64,000 bases of DNA from the NCBI GenBank assembly GCA_016630955.3, contig CM050000.1, positions 868,001-932,000 on the forward strand, in the 5' to 3' direction. The stretch comes from Didymella arachidicola (Eukaryota > Ascomycota > Dothideomycetes > Pleosporales > Didymellaceae). The first letter of the stretch is position 1. Every line of letters starts with the position of its first letter. This document shows, piece by piece, positions 35,981 to 47,334 of the stretch. The position numbers and the translations under genes were made by a program. The notes below the pieces were generated by a model. The model saw only the letters and a program-made list of their open reading frames with translations, had not been told where the DNA came from and searched no databases.

Positions 35981-36787
35981 ATGGCGCGCTTGTACCAGCC
36001 CACCTGGCAAGGCTATGTACCTGATGTTGACGATGTCGTCGAATGGGTCAGAACGGACATGAGACCCGCTGGCATATTCCTCTCAGACGAAAACATCAGG
36101 AAATTCGTTCGAGAGCTGGATGACCTCAATGGCCTCGGCGGGCCCAGGTTTCACGCCGACCAGTTGAGGAGGCATTTGACAGATCAGTTCGAGGAGGATA
36201 AAGATTCGAGTAGAGGTCAAGGCCTGTATCGCAGCCGGTGGCGATTCCTGGTACTGGCCTTCGTTGCGTGCCGACTCCGCTCGGAACCCATCGCGAATGC
36301 ATTGATGAGATTCCTGCTCGATAAAAAGTCTGGGATCGCGCGCAGAGAGAAACATCATCTATTGACTGAATGGGCCACGGCTCTTGGCGCAATACAGAAC
36401 CTTGTCGACGAAGATGAATGGCGTGAGGCGTTCAGAGGAATCACGAGTCTTGGACCGCCCTATTTCGAGGAATGGCGGAGACTAGGACTGCCTCGATCGA
36501 TGGGCGATCAATTCATCGGGACGTTCCATGGCCTGATGTTTGACTCCGACCGCGATAGGGGACGGCATCATTTTCAGACGTACGATGTCTCAGGGCGAAG
36601 ACTCTCGGTGCCTGCGCGACGGCCGAATCTCCTCGAGATGCCCCTGATCTCACGTACCGCGTACAACTCTCCTTTGTTGAGTCCTATGTACAGCGAAGTC
36701 GGTGCAGTTCACGATCATCAGCATAGCCTCATGCTGGATCTCGCCGAGCTGCAACGTCGGGTGGACAATCTGGAGCACCGATATTGA
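35981..36787 (+). CDS. Hypothetical protein, no recognised domain
   Basis: Intronless 268-residue frame starting MARLYQPTWQGYVPDVDDV. Composition is balanced, with regular Trp, Arg and Glu and predicted helices throughout (for example RSRWRFLVLAFVACRLRSE). No signal peptide or membrane helix is convincing. The C-terminus (LMLDLAELQRRVDNLEHRY) is a short coiled-coil heptad run, so the protein may oligomerise. Overall it reads as a genuine soluble protein of unknown role, perhaps lineage-specific. Confidence 0.6.
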   Translation: MARLYQPTWQGYVPDVDDVVEWVRTDMRPAGIFLSDENIRKFVRELDDLNGLGGPRFHADQLRRHLTDQFEEDKDSSRGQGLYRSRWRFLVLAFVACRLRSEPIANALMRFLLDKKSGIARREKHHLLTEWATALGAIQNLVDEDEWREAFRGITSLGPPYFEEWRRLGLPRSMGDQFIGTFHGLMFDSDRDRGRHHFQTYDVSGRRLSVPARRPNLLEMPLISRTAYNSPLLSPMYSEVGAVHDHQHSLMLDLAELQRRVDNLEHRY

Positions 36788-37261
36788 AAGTCGACGACAT
36801 CGGATTTGAAATGTGTCAGGGCATGGGCGAAGCCAAAAGGACTCTGCGCGACATTTATTCTGCGTTTGTGGCAGCATGATGTCACCCGAGAAGTCGGGCG
36901 CCAAGAGGATTGACTGATGAACTATTCAATCATTTCGTGTGGGTACAGGTCATGAACTGGAGTTGCAAGAGATGAATTACTCACAATCCCCTGCCATGTA
37001 TTCAAGGCGGTGAGGTTACGTTCTGTTGAGTGTCTAACGTAAGCAATTAGTCGACTGTTCAGATCAGCAGCACGATCACGTTACTAGATTGCGACTGAGA
37101 GAGAAGATCATGTGCTTACTCTTTCGGTAAAATCCATCATTCCTTCAACAAAGGCAGCGACTGTTAGCAAGTTCTCAATCATGCTCAAGTTGTGTCATAT
37201 GCGCCGAACGCCTCGCTAAACCTACGTAACAATGCACGCATATCATATACCGCGATCATGC
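36788..37261. other. Intergenic, no gene seen
   Basis: 474 bp between convergent genes; it should hold both 3' UTRs. Confidence 0.5.
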
Positions 37262-38146
37262 TCATCGCAGGAAGTGAATAACCAGCCAGCAGAAAAGGAA
37301 GAAGACAACTACACCGCCGTAAAAGATCCACTTGTCCTGCATCGCTCTGCGCTCCACCATACGAATGGTGTCGCCGCTGATGCCTAGCGTATTCGCCACG
37401 TTATACAGCCTTCGTTGTGTGCCCTTTAGCATCTCCCTCTGTTGTCCTAGATCGCCCAACACAGCTCTGCCACGGTCGAGAAACTCGTCCAGCTGATTCG
37501 ATGTCTGGTTGAAGAACGTCTTCTCACGCAGTACATGGCCTTCTCGGTCGTATTCACCGCCCTGTGGCGCACCTGCAGAGTACGGGTTGGGACGATATGG
37601 CGCATTCGGGTTGTAAGGTTGCGCAGGCGCGAAAGGCGAATGGGTGTTTGCATTTGCATTGATGTTCGCTTGGGCGTATGGGTTCTCTGGTGTCGCGGTA
37701 TGATGTGGGCGGCGACCGAGTAGTTCTGTGCGCGCTTCTGTGGTTCTCTGTACCGACTGTCAGCGCTACTCTACATGACTCTAGTCTTCTTATCATGTTT
37801 CAAGACGTACGATGTCTTCGTTGGCGCTCTTTATCCGCTTGAAGCTCTCTCGATATTCGTCCAGTTCAGCACGGAAGTTCTTCAGGCGCTCGAATGCCTT
37901 TTCTTGTTTTGTTTGCACAGGCTCCTGCTTTGCGAGCTTGCCATAATCGTCGATCGCGCGTGAGAAGGTCGCTAGGGAGGCATTGAGCTGGGCTTGCAAT
38001 TGCGGTGAGGGCGCTGCGCTGTCGGCAAACTGGTCCAGATCTTTACGAATCTGTGTCGACTGCCGTAAGGCAGAGTTAAAGAGTGCGTTCTGTCACCAAA
38101 GATCAGCTGGAAATTGTAGCGGGAATAGCATCTGGTGTTGTACCAT
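37262..38146 (-). CDS. BOS1: ER-Golgi SNARE Bos1
   Basis: Three coding exons on minus: 38146-38144 (ATG only), 38089-37811 and 37747-37262, with introns of 54 bp (GTACAA to ACAG) and 63 bp (GTACGT to ACAG); 255 residues. The joined start reads MNALFNSALRQS, the family's usual N-terminus. An N-terminal three-helix region is followed by an Asn/Pro-rich linker, a SNARE helix (FFNQTSNQLDEFLDRGRAVL through RRLYNVANTLGISG) and a C-terminal transmembrane anchor (WIFYGGVVVFFLFCWLVIHF, residues about 234-253). Bos1 acts in fusion of ER-derived COPII vesicles with the cis-Golgi. It is tail-anchored, with the bulk in the cytosol. Confidence 0.9.
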
Positions 38147-38543
38147 CGTTTGCAGAGATTCGGGCACCCAATATTGAGACCTTAGAAGGAACGACTTCGA
38201 CTAAGCTGCAAATTGACAACTGACTACTTTGACGAGTTGTGGTAGCCTTCCAGGCAAACTTTCTGTGTTGACACATTGCATCATCAGAAGTTCAGCAGTC
38301 GCGCTCAGATCATACTAGATCCGGATGAGCCTAGCGTTAAAGCCCCGCAGCCCCAGTCAAGCTTGGATGCCTCCAGCCTGCTGCCAAAGCCAAGGCCTTC
38401 TTCTCCATCAACATATCCACCATTGATGACTCTCGTGCTCCAGATGCGTGCAATCGTAGTGTGAGCTGACTGGAACAACAAGCTTCAAACGTACGCAGAC
38501 TGGGACTTGTCTACATTCTAGCGGGCTGCGGCTAGGCCCATAT
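38147..38543. other. BOS1 upstream region
   Basis: About 400 bp upstream of the BOS1 ATG on the minus strand. A 62-codon plus frame (38276-38464) is not supported by anything else. Confidence 0.4.
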
Positions 38544-38921
38544 TCAATCGATCATCGCAGATTCGGACGACAACCGTGAGCATGCGCCCTCGAAACTCTG
38601 ATAAACCTCTGGATTGGAAACTTTCACTAGCCTGCGGTATGACAGCGCTGTGTTGAAGAAGTGAAACGCAAACGTGTCTGTCACAGTTTCGTGATTCCCA
38701 ACCGCAGCGCTTCCGTCAATGTCAACCTTGCCGATAGCTTCATGCGCAACGATGGTTTCGGTGACTACGTTGGCATCTTCCCGCTTGGCATAAATCACAT
38801 CGAAAGACGCTCTTTGGATTCCCAGCTTCTTCATAGCAATGCACAAGTAGGAAGTGTGGCTTTGGGCAAAGCTCGCCGTTGGACGCGACAGTGCAGCCGG
38901 CAGCGAGCCTTCTATGATCAT
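38544..38921 (-). CDS. Uncertain ORF, possible gene remnant
   Basis: A 125-codon minus frame. Its later part (from MKKLGIQRASFDVIYAKRE through TFAFHFFNTALSYRRL) has protein-like alternation of hydrophobic and polar residues. An overlapping frame upstream (to 39021) also looks partly protein-like, as if a gene changed frame near 38930. No splice model that joins them was found. It may be a remnant or chance. Confidence 0.25.
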   Translation of the reverse strand: MIIEGSLPAALSRPTASFAQSHTSYLCIAMKKLGIQRASFDVIYAKREDANVVTETIVAHEAIGKVDIDGSAAVGNHETVTDTFAFHFFNTALSYRRLVKVSNPEVYQSFEGACSRLSSESAMID

Positions 38922-39366
38922 ACTTGGCTTGCACTGCTTCTGTTAAGTTTGACGGGCGAATATTAGCAGACGATTGCGAAAGATCGCTAGCGGCTTCGAG
39001 CGAAAGCCTGCGAATCGCCAAAGCTCACTGACGTACTATGTAGACTTCATGATTAGGTGCACAAGTCGGTTGGACTCTGCAATATGCGACTGGGAGCCGT
39101 AAGCGGAATACCTCCACTGGCTCTCCGCCGAAGTCGTCATCCGGGGGCTAAGAACGGCGGCTGCGACATAACGTGGCAAAGAAGTCCCCCAACGCAGAAG
39201 AAACATCAGCCGTCCATCGCTGTTTTCGAACGATAGGGCTCATCCCAATCACATCACTACCATACAATCAGAACAGCAATGTCACTAGCGAGGAAATTTT
39301 CGACATCAACGGCGTCGCAAGGTCGCAGGTTGTTGGGGATCTATCGTTCTATCGAAAGACATCTGT

Positions 39367-40654
39367 CTACGCAGTCCACATGTTCTTGCCCTTGAAGGTC
39401 GAGCCGATCTCACCCCACTTGATGTTGGAGAAAGTTGTCGAAGGCGCAGGCTGGACCTTGACGATATTCTGGGGGTCGCCCTCAGTAGCGTTACATGGGC
39501 CAGCATCACCACTGTCTAGCCAGTTCATAAAGCCACTCTCATCCCACCAGACACTCATTGCCAGCACCATACCACGGCTCAACGCGTCGCCCATACCTTT
39601 CATGGCTCCAAGGTTCATAAAGGTGGTAGCGCCGTTTGCCGCACATGTCGCATCGTTAAGGGTAATGTTCTTGGGCTGGTCCTCGAAGACAACGCCATTC
39701 TGGACATACTTGCGCTCAATGGACTGGAGAACACCATTCTTAGCGGGAAACTGGGTGACGACGGTGAAGGGCTTCTTCGTATCGATCTTGAGGCCAAGAC
39801 CATAGAAGTCCTTCGCGCCATTGTGGTAGGAGTTCTTGCTGCAACCGTTCTTGTCGCAAAGACCGGTGGCACTGCACTCAGCGCCTTGGCACTTGAAGAG
39901 GCTAGGTTTGCTGCATGTATGAGGAGCAAATTGGGTGGATGCGCTGTTAGCCTCCCAGATGTCCATCTCGTTGCAGCAGACACCGGATCCATCAATGTTG
40001 CCCTGCACAACGTCAACAGATATCCCTGTTCTATCAGGTTCGACAACTTACAACACCGTTGACCCAAGGAGTAACATAGCATTGAACATCGCAGTATCCG
40101 GTACCAACGCTGGCACCTCCAGGGTTTAAGGCCGAGCGACCACCATCCGCCCGCATCTCAGAGAGGTACAGAGCGCCATTCATACCGCAGGGAAGTTTCG
40201 AGACGTCGACGTCGAAGGTAAACTCCTTGCCGGTCAATTGAAGCATCTCGTAGTCCTTCTTGCCCTTGTTCAGAAGGTAGGCCCGGGGGCTCGAATACTT
40301 CTTGTCTTTGCCGTAAAAGTCCATGCGCAGGCTTGCGCCGTTTGTGAAGATACCATAGTCTTGGTAGTTGCTGATGGGCTCGAGAATGCAGTTCTTCGCG
40401 CAGGTCTCCTCATCGGGGCAGACAGCAGGATCGGCTGCACTGCCCCAATTGCCGCAACCTTTGGTGGTATCGTTCTTTTGATGGATGTTGTGGCTAGCAG
40501 AATCAAGGACTATGTAGCTGTCTTGGGCCTTGCAGCCGCCCTTCTTGGTGCACTGGTAGGTGGTCAGCTTAGGCTGCTGCTCCTGGCCTTTGCCGAGTGA
40601 CTGCGCAGAAGCGACAGCCATGAGGGTAGACACGATGATGCTATAGTAAACCAT
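39367..40654 (-). CDS. Secreted GH7 glycoside hydrolase (cellulase)
   Basis: Two exons, 40654-40052 and 40002-39367, with a 49-bp intron (GTAAGT to GCAG), encode 412 residues. The ATG at 40654 begins a signal peptide (MVYYSIIVSTLMAVASA). GH7 signatures: the many paired cysteines, LYLSEMRADGG, and CCNEMDIWEAN with nucleophile Glu213 and acid/base Glu218. The mature enzyme is about 395 residues and ends at IKWGEIGSTF with no linker or CBM1, a size nearer to GH7 endoglucanases than to full cellobiohydrolases. It hydrolyses beta-1,4-glucan outside the cell by a retaining mechanism. Endo- versus exo-action is not settled from sequence. Confidence 0.94.
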
Positions 40655-43024
40655 GGTCGTCGAACTGTCACGAGGTATTGCGTGATAATACAAGAGTAGG
40701 ACAAGACATCTCTTCTTATACTCAAGCTTCCGCCTCCAAGACGGAAATGAAGATCAGCCTTCCATCTTGTTGCTTGCCTACCAGTGCTACTGCACATACG
40801 ACCCTCTCATTTCGGATCCTGCGGATGCAATAGTGCTGCGAAATCTTGGGTTCTCGGTCACTGCTCCGTTGTAAACATTCAGGGTCTATCGGTACCATTG
40901 GCTGAAACATCATACGAAATGTCAGGCACGCATGATCGGCCCGGTAGAACATGTCGTAGAAGCCTCGGTCCCTGCTGCTGGACAATTTCATTCGTCTACA
41001 TATATTAAGGGTTGTTTACAAAACGATAGCTCCACCCAATAACCTAAGATCTGGCAGTATAAATGATACCAGCAGCGTAGTTAAAGTCAAGACTGCGTAG
41101 TTGTAGTCACCCTGCCAAGACATCTTCCCTCATCAACGCATACTCAGCTGTTCTACCTCTTCTATGCTAGTCCTTACCTATTAAGGCTATTTATACTGTA
41201 AATACTACTACATTTACCTAGCTGCATAAGGCTACGAAGTTGCATGGTGTTAATGGCTCTGTGTCGTGATTTCAACGAGTTTTGGCCAGGTTACGGGGTG
41301 GGGCCATCGTTTTGCAAATCACTATATTCCTGATTGCGGGGCCACGGACTAGAGCCGCAGGTCCAACAGGCAAGCCGGGGTATTTACCCGGTTTTCAATG
41401 CTGTGGACCACCGTGCATAATTTACTGACCACATTGACCATTCAATCTTGGGGCTAAAATCGCAAGCCTAAGTCTTGCATATACTACGGCGATAGCGTAA
41501 ATGCATGCGTTTAGCTCCGTATCACAGTAGATGAACACTGCAGTTTGAGGTCACGATAAGAAGAGATGCATGAGTAGGTTGAACTCATCACCATATGATT
41601 TCGGCGTTCGGATACCTTCCTACAGCTCAATGCTGAGTGCAAACAGCTCTGGAAGCTACGAGAAAAGTTCAAGCTACTTTCGAAAATTGGTCGAGGAAGC
41701 CTTGCGGCCCGCCGCAACCTTTGCGCCCGTAGAAGCGAGCTGAGATACCGTCAATAGCGGCGGTTGAACCTTCTTAGTTGATCGGAACCGGTCGCAGAAT
41801 GAGTTAAGTGGCGAGTGCTTCTCTTTCAATGATTGAAATTGGAGCGTACGTATGGCGAAGTGTACTGGAAAAGAGGCAAAGTGTAAGCGAGTTTACCTGT
41901 ATCAACGATGATACGATAAATGAAAATGCCCTTTTCTACGTCTGTCGACAATCAATGATTGGTGTGGCTGCGTGCAACACACGAAGGACCGGCAAACACC
42001 ATCGGCTCTTCGAAGCAAATCCTTAGAAAGTTGCTGGAATACAAATTTTTGAACGGGAATGGATCGAGAGGCAAACGTATGACGGTATCTTTGAACGAGA
42101 GGGCAAGTGTCAAACACGTGATGCCGGCGTTTCTGGCACATGTATCAACAACTGGGGGAACTACATGAGCGAGTTGGGTAGGCTTCAGGTTGGTCCCAAT
42201 TCAAAACGTCGTGGTTCGTGGTGGCATTAAACTTTAAGGTCATTGATAATGAAATCTGTAGAATATGATGATGATCTGTTAACTGGAACTATGAAATGAT
42301 CGAGGTTGGTCAAGCCTGTCGCTACAGTCATTATGCTCATGCATCGGCATGTCAGCGCTTGTAGGTGTGTTCTCGGATGATCGATGCGAAGAATTTATCC
42401 CTGGCTTTGCTTAGCCTTGCTCTGCGTCAGCTTTCTTTCGGCATCGTCGTGCGCAAATACAATCCTTGCGCTCGAAGCGAAGCTTGAGGTCAACGTTAGC
42501 GTCTTTTATCATTTTTAATTCTTCTTTGTCTTGATATGTCTTTTCCAGGCTGATTAATACTCGTTGAATATGGATTTGCGTCAGATATAACCTTGAGGTA
42601 GGCATGTCATGATGATTACTTGGATTCCCGTGCTTTTCAACATGATAAAGAACTGCTGGAAGGAGCACCCCATCCCCATGTACTAGTGTTCTTTACACTG
42701 CCAGTCAGCTGAGTACTTAGGCTCCCCCTCTATACTAACAATTAATCAATCATACTTCAACAAGAACTTGGTCGTACGAACCGGCCTCTAGCCACTTTTT
42801 GTAAGAACGAAAGCACGATCATGAACGTTGTCTCACACGTTCAAACCTTTACGTAACAAACGAGTCGCAGACGAGCAAAAGAAGGTGAAGTGCGGCCGAC
42901 ACGTGGCAAGGACAAGTATAAAAAAGCTAGTCTCTGCCGCCGCGGAATTCGGTCTTGTCCCAGAATCTCGACCTAGCAAAAAGTTCTGAACCAACTGCAT
43001 CTGTTGTTGTCTTTCTCGTCTGGT
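40655..43024. other. Gene-poor stretch with TpA-rich patches
   Basis: About 2.4 kb with no supported gene. From about 41040 to 41240 the sequence is notably rich in TpA steps (for example a stretch around 41190-41215 with GTAAAT and ATTTAC as a short inverted repeat), unlike the flanking genes. This is the look of an old, RIP-mutated repeat. The first 300 bp are the GH7 promoter. Confidence 0.4.
42917..42923 (+). promoter_or_regulatory. TATA-box-like element
   Basis: A TATAAAA heptamer about 105 bp upstream of the ATG at 43025, followed by a pyrimidine-rich leader (TTGTTGTCTTTCTCGTCTGGT), a good arrangement for a fungal promoter. Confidence 0.4.
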
Positions 43025-43201
43025 ATGGACACCGCCCTACTTGAAAAATACGTGCCATTCCCATGCCTGGGCTCGTCCTTTGGCGAAACTCGAGAAGTGT
43101 ATAACTGGGAGCTGATGTGTAATATGATGATGCAGGACAAACGTATTATGGCAAGCCACATGAAGATGATCAGGGCGGAATGTATCAGAAAGAGGCAGTA
43201 A
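43025..43201 (+). CDS. Small hypothetical protein (58 residues)
   Basis: A 58-codon frame starting MDTALLEKYVPFPCLGSSF, rich in Met and with several aromatic residues. It is short, but it sits behind a TATA-like element and a CT-rich leader, which supports transcription. No signal peptide or domain. It could also be the first exon of a longer gene, though no clear downstream exon was found. Confidence 0.35.
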   Translation: MDTALLEKYVPFPCLGSSFGETREVYNWELMCNMMMQDKRIMASHMKMIRAECIRKRQ

Positions 43202-44127
43202 AGACAGCATGCTCTAACAGAAGGCGCACGAGAACACATATCGGCAAGCCAGTAGCGCCATAGGCTGCAAGGAAACAGTGAGGCTCAATGAGATCTTTGA
43301 GTTTATCGTATGACTCTACTTACTATGAGATCCTCAGTGAGCCCTAGATCTTGACGCGGCTTTTGTACCAAGTATCGATCCGTACGACTACCTTACCAAT
43401 TACTCGAGGTGTGGGAAACCCATACACTGTGACATGATTGATGTCAATTAAGGGTTTTGGTGACCCCTGTCCGCTCAAATCACTCATGTTGAAATCCTTG
43501 TGTGGATGGATACACCTCATCACAAATAAGGCGGGTGTAACACGCCAAGAAGATCCACTGGGGCTTTTCACACGATTTAGATGTTCTTATCCGGAGACCA
43601 GTATAAAGAACAGCGGCGGTGACGTGGAAGATCTGGAACAGCCAATACCGTCCTCCAAGAGGTCTTGCTGAGCATTCATTCTTTCATGTAACAGTAATTT
43701 CACGATGATCGCAGAGCGCGAGAGTGTGGACTACTGCTTGTTTGTCCGGGTCATGGACGGAGGTAGTTGCCGTTACCAGCGTGCTGTTTCCGTTCGCTAG
43801 CCACGAATGGAAATAACAGCGAAACCGAATGACTACTTGATGGCGGTACGAAGTGCTGACACAAACAGTGTAGAAAGCGAAGGCCTTGGGCCGGGAAAGC
43901 GGTTCCCTGCATACCCGAGTAGCACGCGACGTTGGCGTTGGTAGATCTTAACGACAGAATGTGGAGGCCAGAAGCGCGCTTGCCAGAGGCATGATTCAAC
44001 ATATAAGCGTTATAGCATTCTCTGAACTTTTGCAAAATTTCATCCACCCAACGCAATCCGTACGGTTTAGGTTGGGCACGATTTAATCTCATTTCAGGCA
44101 GCTGCTGCTTTCATCTTCCCCATCGTC
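43202..44127. other. Intergenic, no gene seen
   Basis: About 0.9 kb with short frames only. The last part is the promoter side of the ORF at 44128. Confidence 0.4.
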
Positions 44128-44532
44128 ATGGATGACCTATATGCTCGGACTTTTGGTTGGAATCCCCATCGCAGTCAAAGGGATGCATTTCACTGTCCAT
44201 TATATTGGCAATACGATGACTATGGTGTTCTGGTACCGTTCGCCAACCGGGTTCCCGCCGTCACCAGGAAAGTATCAACGTATCCGTACAATTCGGATGG
44301 GGATACCGAGAGCGACAGCGCGCTCGATCCATGGAAGGTGGCGAATAAAGCAGAAAAGGCAGCAGAGGCCAAAGTTAAAGCAACAGCGGAGTATGAGAAA
44401 GCCAAAGCCAAAGTCGACGAAGCAAAGAAAGCGCTTGAGGAGTGCGAAGCGAAGTTGAAGAAAGCGTCCAAAGATCTAGCTAGATACGCAAGGAGACTCG
44501 AAGAGCGCCGAAACATACTTCAATACTACTAG
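44128..44532 (+). CDS. Hypothetical protein with Ala/Lys/Glu coiled coil
   Basis: A 134-residue frame from the ATG at 44128. Residues 1-70 are mixed and aromatic-rich (MDDLYARTFGWNPHRSQRD). Residues about 70-125 are an uninterrupted Ala, Lys and Glu-rich helix (VANKAEKAAEAKVKATAEYE onward), very likely coiled coil. No family recognised. Isolated in a gene-poor region; it could be a lineage-specific gene. Confidence 0.5.
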   Translation: MDDLYARTFGWNPHRSQRDAFHCPLYWQYDDYGVLVPFANRVPAVTRKVSTYPYNSDGDTESDSALDPWKVANKAEKAAEAKVKATAEYEKAKAKVDEAKKALEECEAKLKKASKDLARYARRLEERRNILQYY

Positions 44533-47334
44533 TACACGATACCGGCGCAGGACGCAGAGAATCCAATGGTCGGATTACGGAATGAAGAGGGTGATAGCAT
44601 GGCGAGCGATGTACAGGGACAGATGCAGTCTTACAACTATGCAATCGCACGCAAAACAGGTGGCAAAGTCTCAAAATTTGTGCCAGAAATGGCGTTCTAG
44701 GCCTTTGTGTTGATGACTTAGAGTATTGCGATCGTAGCACAGTCCCCGCTTGGCCTTGCACGTTCACGCGAACGAACGTCGAGATGTCGATAACACTGTC
44801 GAAATGCCACGCCTTGCTATCACACGAGAAAACATACGATCCAATCTGTGCATGCCTCGACAGCGAACTTACTGCCGACAGCGCTTCTCCCAAACGTCAA
44901 GTGGGATGCGCATCAATCAAACGACTTCAGTCACTTGTTCGGGCAGTTCTATAGCATCTAGATCTCGCTAGAGGTCTAACTACTCCACAGCGAGTGAATC
45001 CTCTTATAAGTAGACCTAAAAGCCCGCAGCTAGTCACAATTGCCAGGCGAGCCGATGGTCCCAGTAATACCGCGAGGCTTAACATTATTATGGCCAGAAA
45101 CGTGTCTAGTTATAGACCCATTGACATGGAAGTTGAGCTTATTTGGCGAGATGCACTTTTGCTGGGATGACCCTAGTATGGACAATATGGCTGGACGACA
45201 GTCACCGGCCAGCGATCGGCATTCAGGTTGTGACAGTGACAGCAGACATAACAACAACGAGTCTGGCACGTCCATGGCGTCTTCTGTAGAGACCACATCG
45301 GCAGTGAATCGCACAGTGAGCGGAGTGCAGGTGAATGAAAAAGTGCGCCATGCCAGAACTTTGCAAACGGGCATAGCACATCGCGTTCTTCCTCACTACA
45401 CAGACAGCGAGACATGCGCTAATGATATGCACGCAATCTATGTAAAACTCGTAACTCGCGTGGTCAGAGAGGGCTTCAATTAAGCCCCATATCTGAAGCG
45501 AGACTAGCTATTCAGGTGCGTGAGTTTAAGAGGAGCGAGAGACTGCAAGGCTTCTAAAGTTCGGCGCAGTATACACTTGAATCATTATCTGTTCTGGCGC
45601 GCGAGATATCATGTGCATCTTCACGCTGCTAGATGATTAGCTTTGAATGATTTCAAACAAAGGGTCGGTGCAGTCATTTTCGCCTTGGCGCTTGCAATTG
45701 AATAGCATTTCAATACCATACTGTCCGAATTCACGGACGCTAATCAAGATCCCACATAAAGCCTTTCGAAAAGCGCCGCGTTGCGATCAAGCCGCACAGC
45801 ACAGAGAACAAGATGCTAAGAAAGATAGGCTCTCTGTCGAAAATTAGCAACAATACACAGAGTAGACCATATAGTCCGTTGCAGACCCCGCTGTTGCGTA
45901 GGATACATACGGCGCCCGATCTGTCCAAAGTGAGTGAGGTCAAAGAGGAAGCTCGAGCGGCCCGTACAAACAGTACGTGTCCTTCGCCTGTGTTTGTAAG
46001 ATAGAGAGCTGACAATAATGCTAGTTGCGATCTTCGAGCCATTGCCGGAGCACGATCAGTTGCATGCCGGTCCGTACGGAGTAGAAGTACCATTGCATTG
46101 GGACTTTATAGTCGAAGTGACTCAAGTAACAACCGTTGTTAAAGTTAGTCCTGCCGAGAAGAGTTGTACGGATCCAGCTCATAGTGGTGAGGGGGGTACC
46201 GAGCCTAAACAGAGGTAATGTGTTCAGGTATTTGTAAGTCGCTAGGACTATAGCGCCAAATGAGGTCGACATACACGACCGCGTCACACACAGATAAACA
46301 CTACTTCATTCATTTAAGAGAGAATCATCTGCTATGGAGCCATTTGTTGGTCAGGATGTCTCGTCACTCGTATGACGCCGCGACAAGACGCTGATACCGT
46401 CGGCTCCTTATGAGCGCCACCCTCTGCAGATCGAACAGAACCAATGAGAATAACCTCTTGCAGTCCCTGTAGTGTTATCTCATGTGATCTGTGATGCCCG
46501 GGTGGGGCAACGGTCATTCTGCGAATGGCTTCTTTATGACGCACATCAATCAACCCCAAGCCTCGGGCTGCTACGAACTGGTCCAGCGTGAATGCATCTT
46601 TGAATGCCCAGATCTAGAGCTTTAACGGCATCAGGGAAGTTTCTTAGTGCATCTCTCGCCAGACGCGGCCCGAGGTAGTTACGTCTGTGTCAAACGGCAC
46701 GACCTTCAATAATAGGTCACGTGTTGATGAATTAAGGAGTGGCTGCATATCATTGAAGCAGCTGTGTGAATAGCCCCTAGGCGAGAAAATTCCTTCTCAG
46801 CTCATGTAGATGTATACAACGCGATTGTCGATAACGTATTCGTATATTCAAGAACACAGTTCGGGTGGCAGGCTCAAGAGCGGAGATTGTCCCGGTGCCC
46901 GTAGGATGTGCGTCATTGGTTCACTGGATGTAGGTTCCGGCGTAAATACAAGTGTGGCACTTTGGCTGCGCCAAAATATTCTATACAGGGGTTGAGAGTG
47001 TGGTATGAGTGAGGATGAGAATCTACAAAGAGGAAGCGATGGGTGATGTCAATTTGGCTCAACGAGAGGAAGCAGGTGGATCGTACGCTTGCCTCTATCG
47101 GGACTAGCCCACGGTGACACAATTAGGGAAAGGCCGATCTCGTCAGAAGAACAAGGCGTCACGTCTTCTTCACCGCATGAGCGCCTGGACCGTGAGAGTG
47201 AATATTGCGTGTCAACCAACAATCATCATGATCTTCATCTCCGCTACTCATGGTAGCAACCGCTATACCTAGATCTGGCCGTCGCCCTCTAATTTCTGTT
47301 TCTAGCGCAGGTTTTGAGCTATTCGCACAGCTGC
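44533..47334. other. Gene-poor stretch, unassigned ORFs and TpA-rich patches
   Basis: 2.8 kb without a convincing gene. TpA-rich sequence occurs around 44940-45060. Frames at 45040-45483 (+, 147 codons) and 45740-46093 and 46021-46287 (-) are open but unrecognised; the last (with SHFDYKVPMQWYFYS) might be an eroded protein remnant. Confidence 0.4.

Noticed and set aside
45040..45483. 147-codon plus frame in the gene-poor block
   Set aside because: Partly protein-like but with no promoter signal, domain or conserved pattern; left unannotated within the gap entry.
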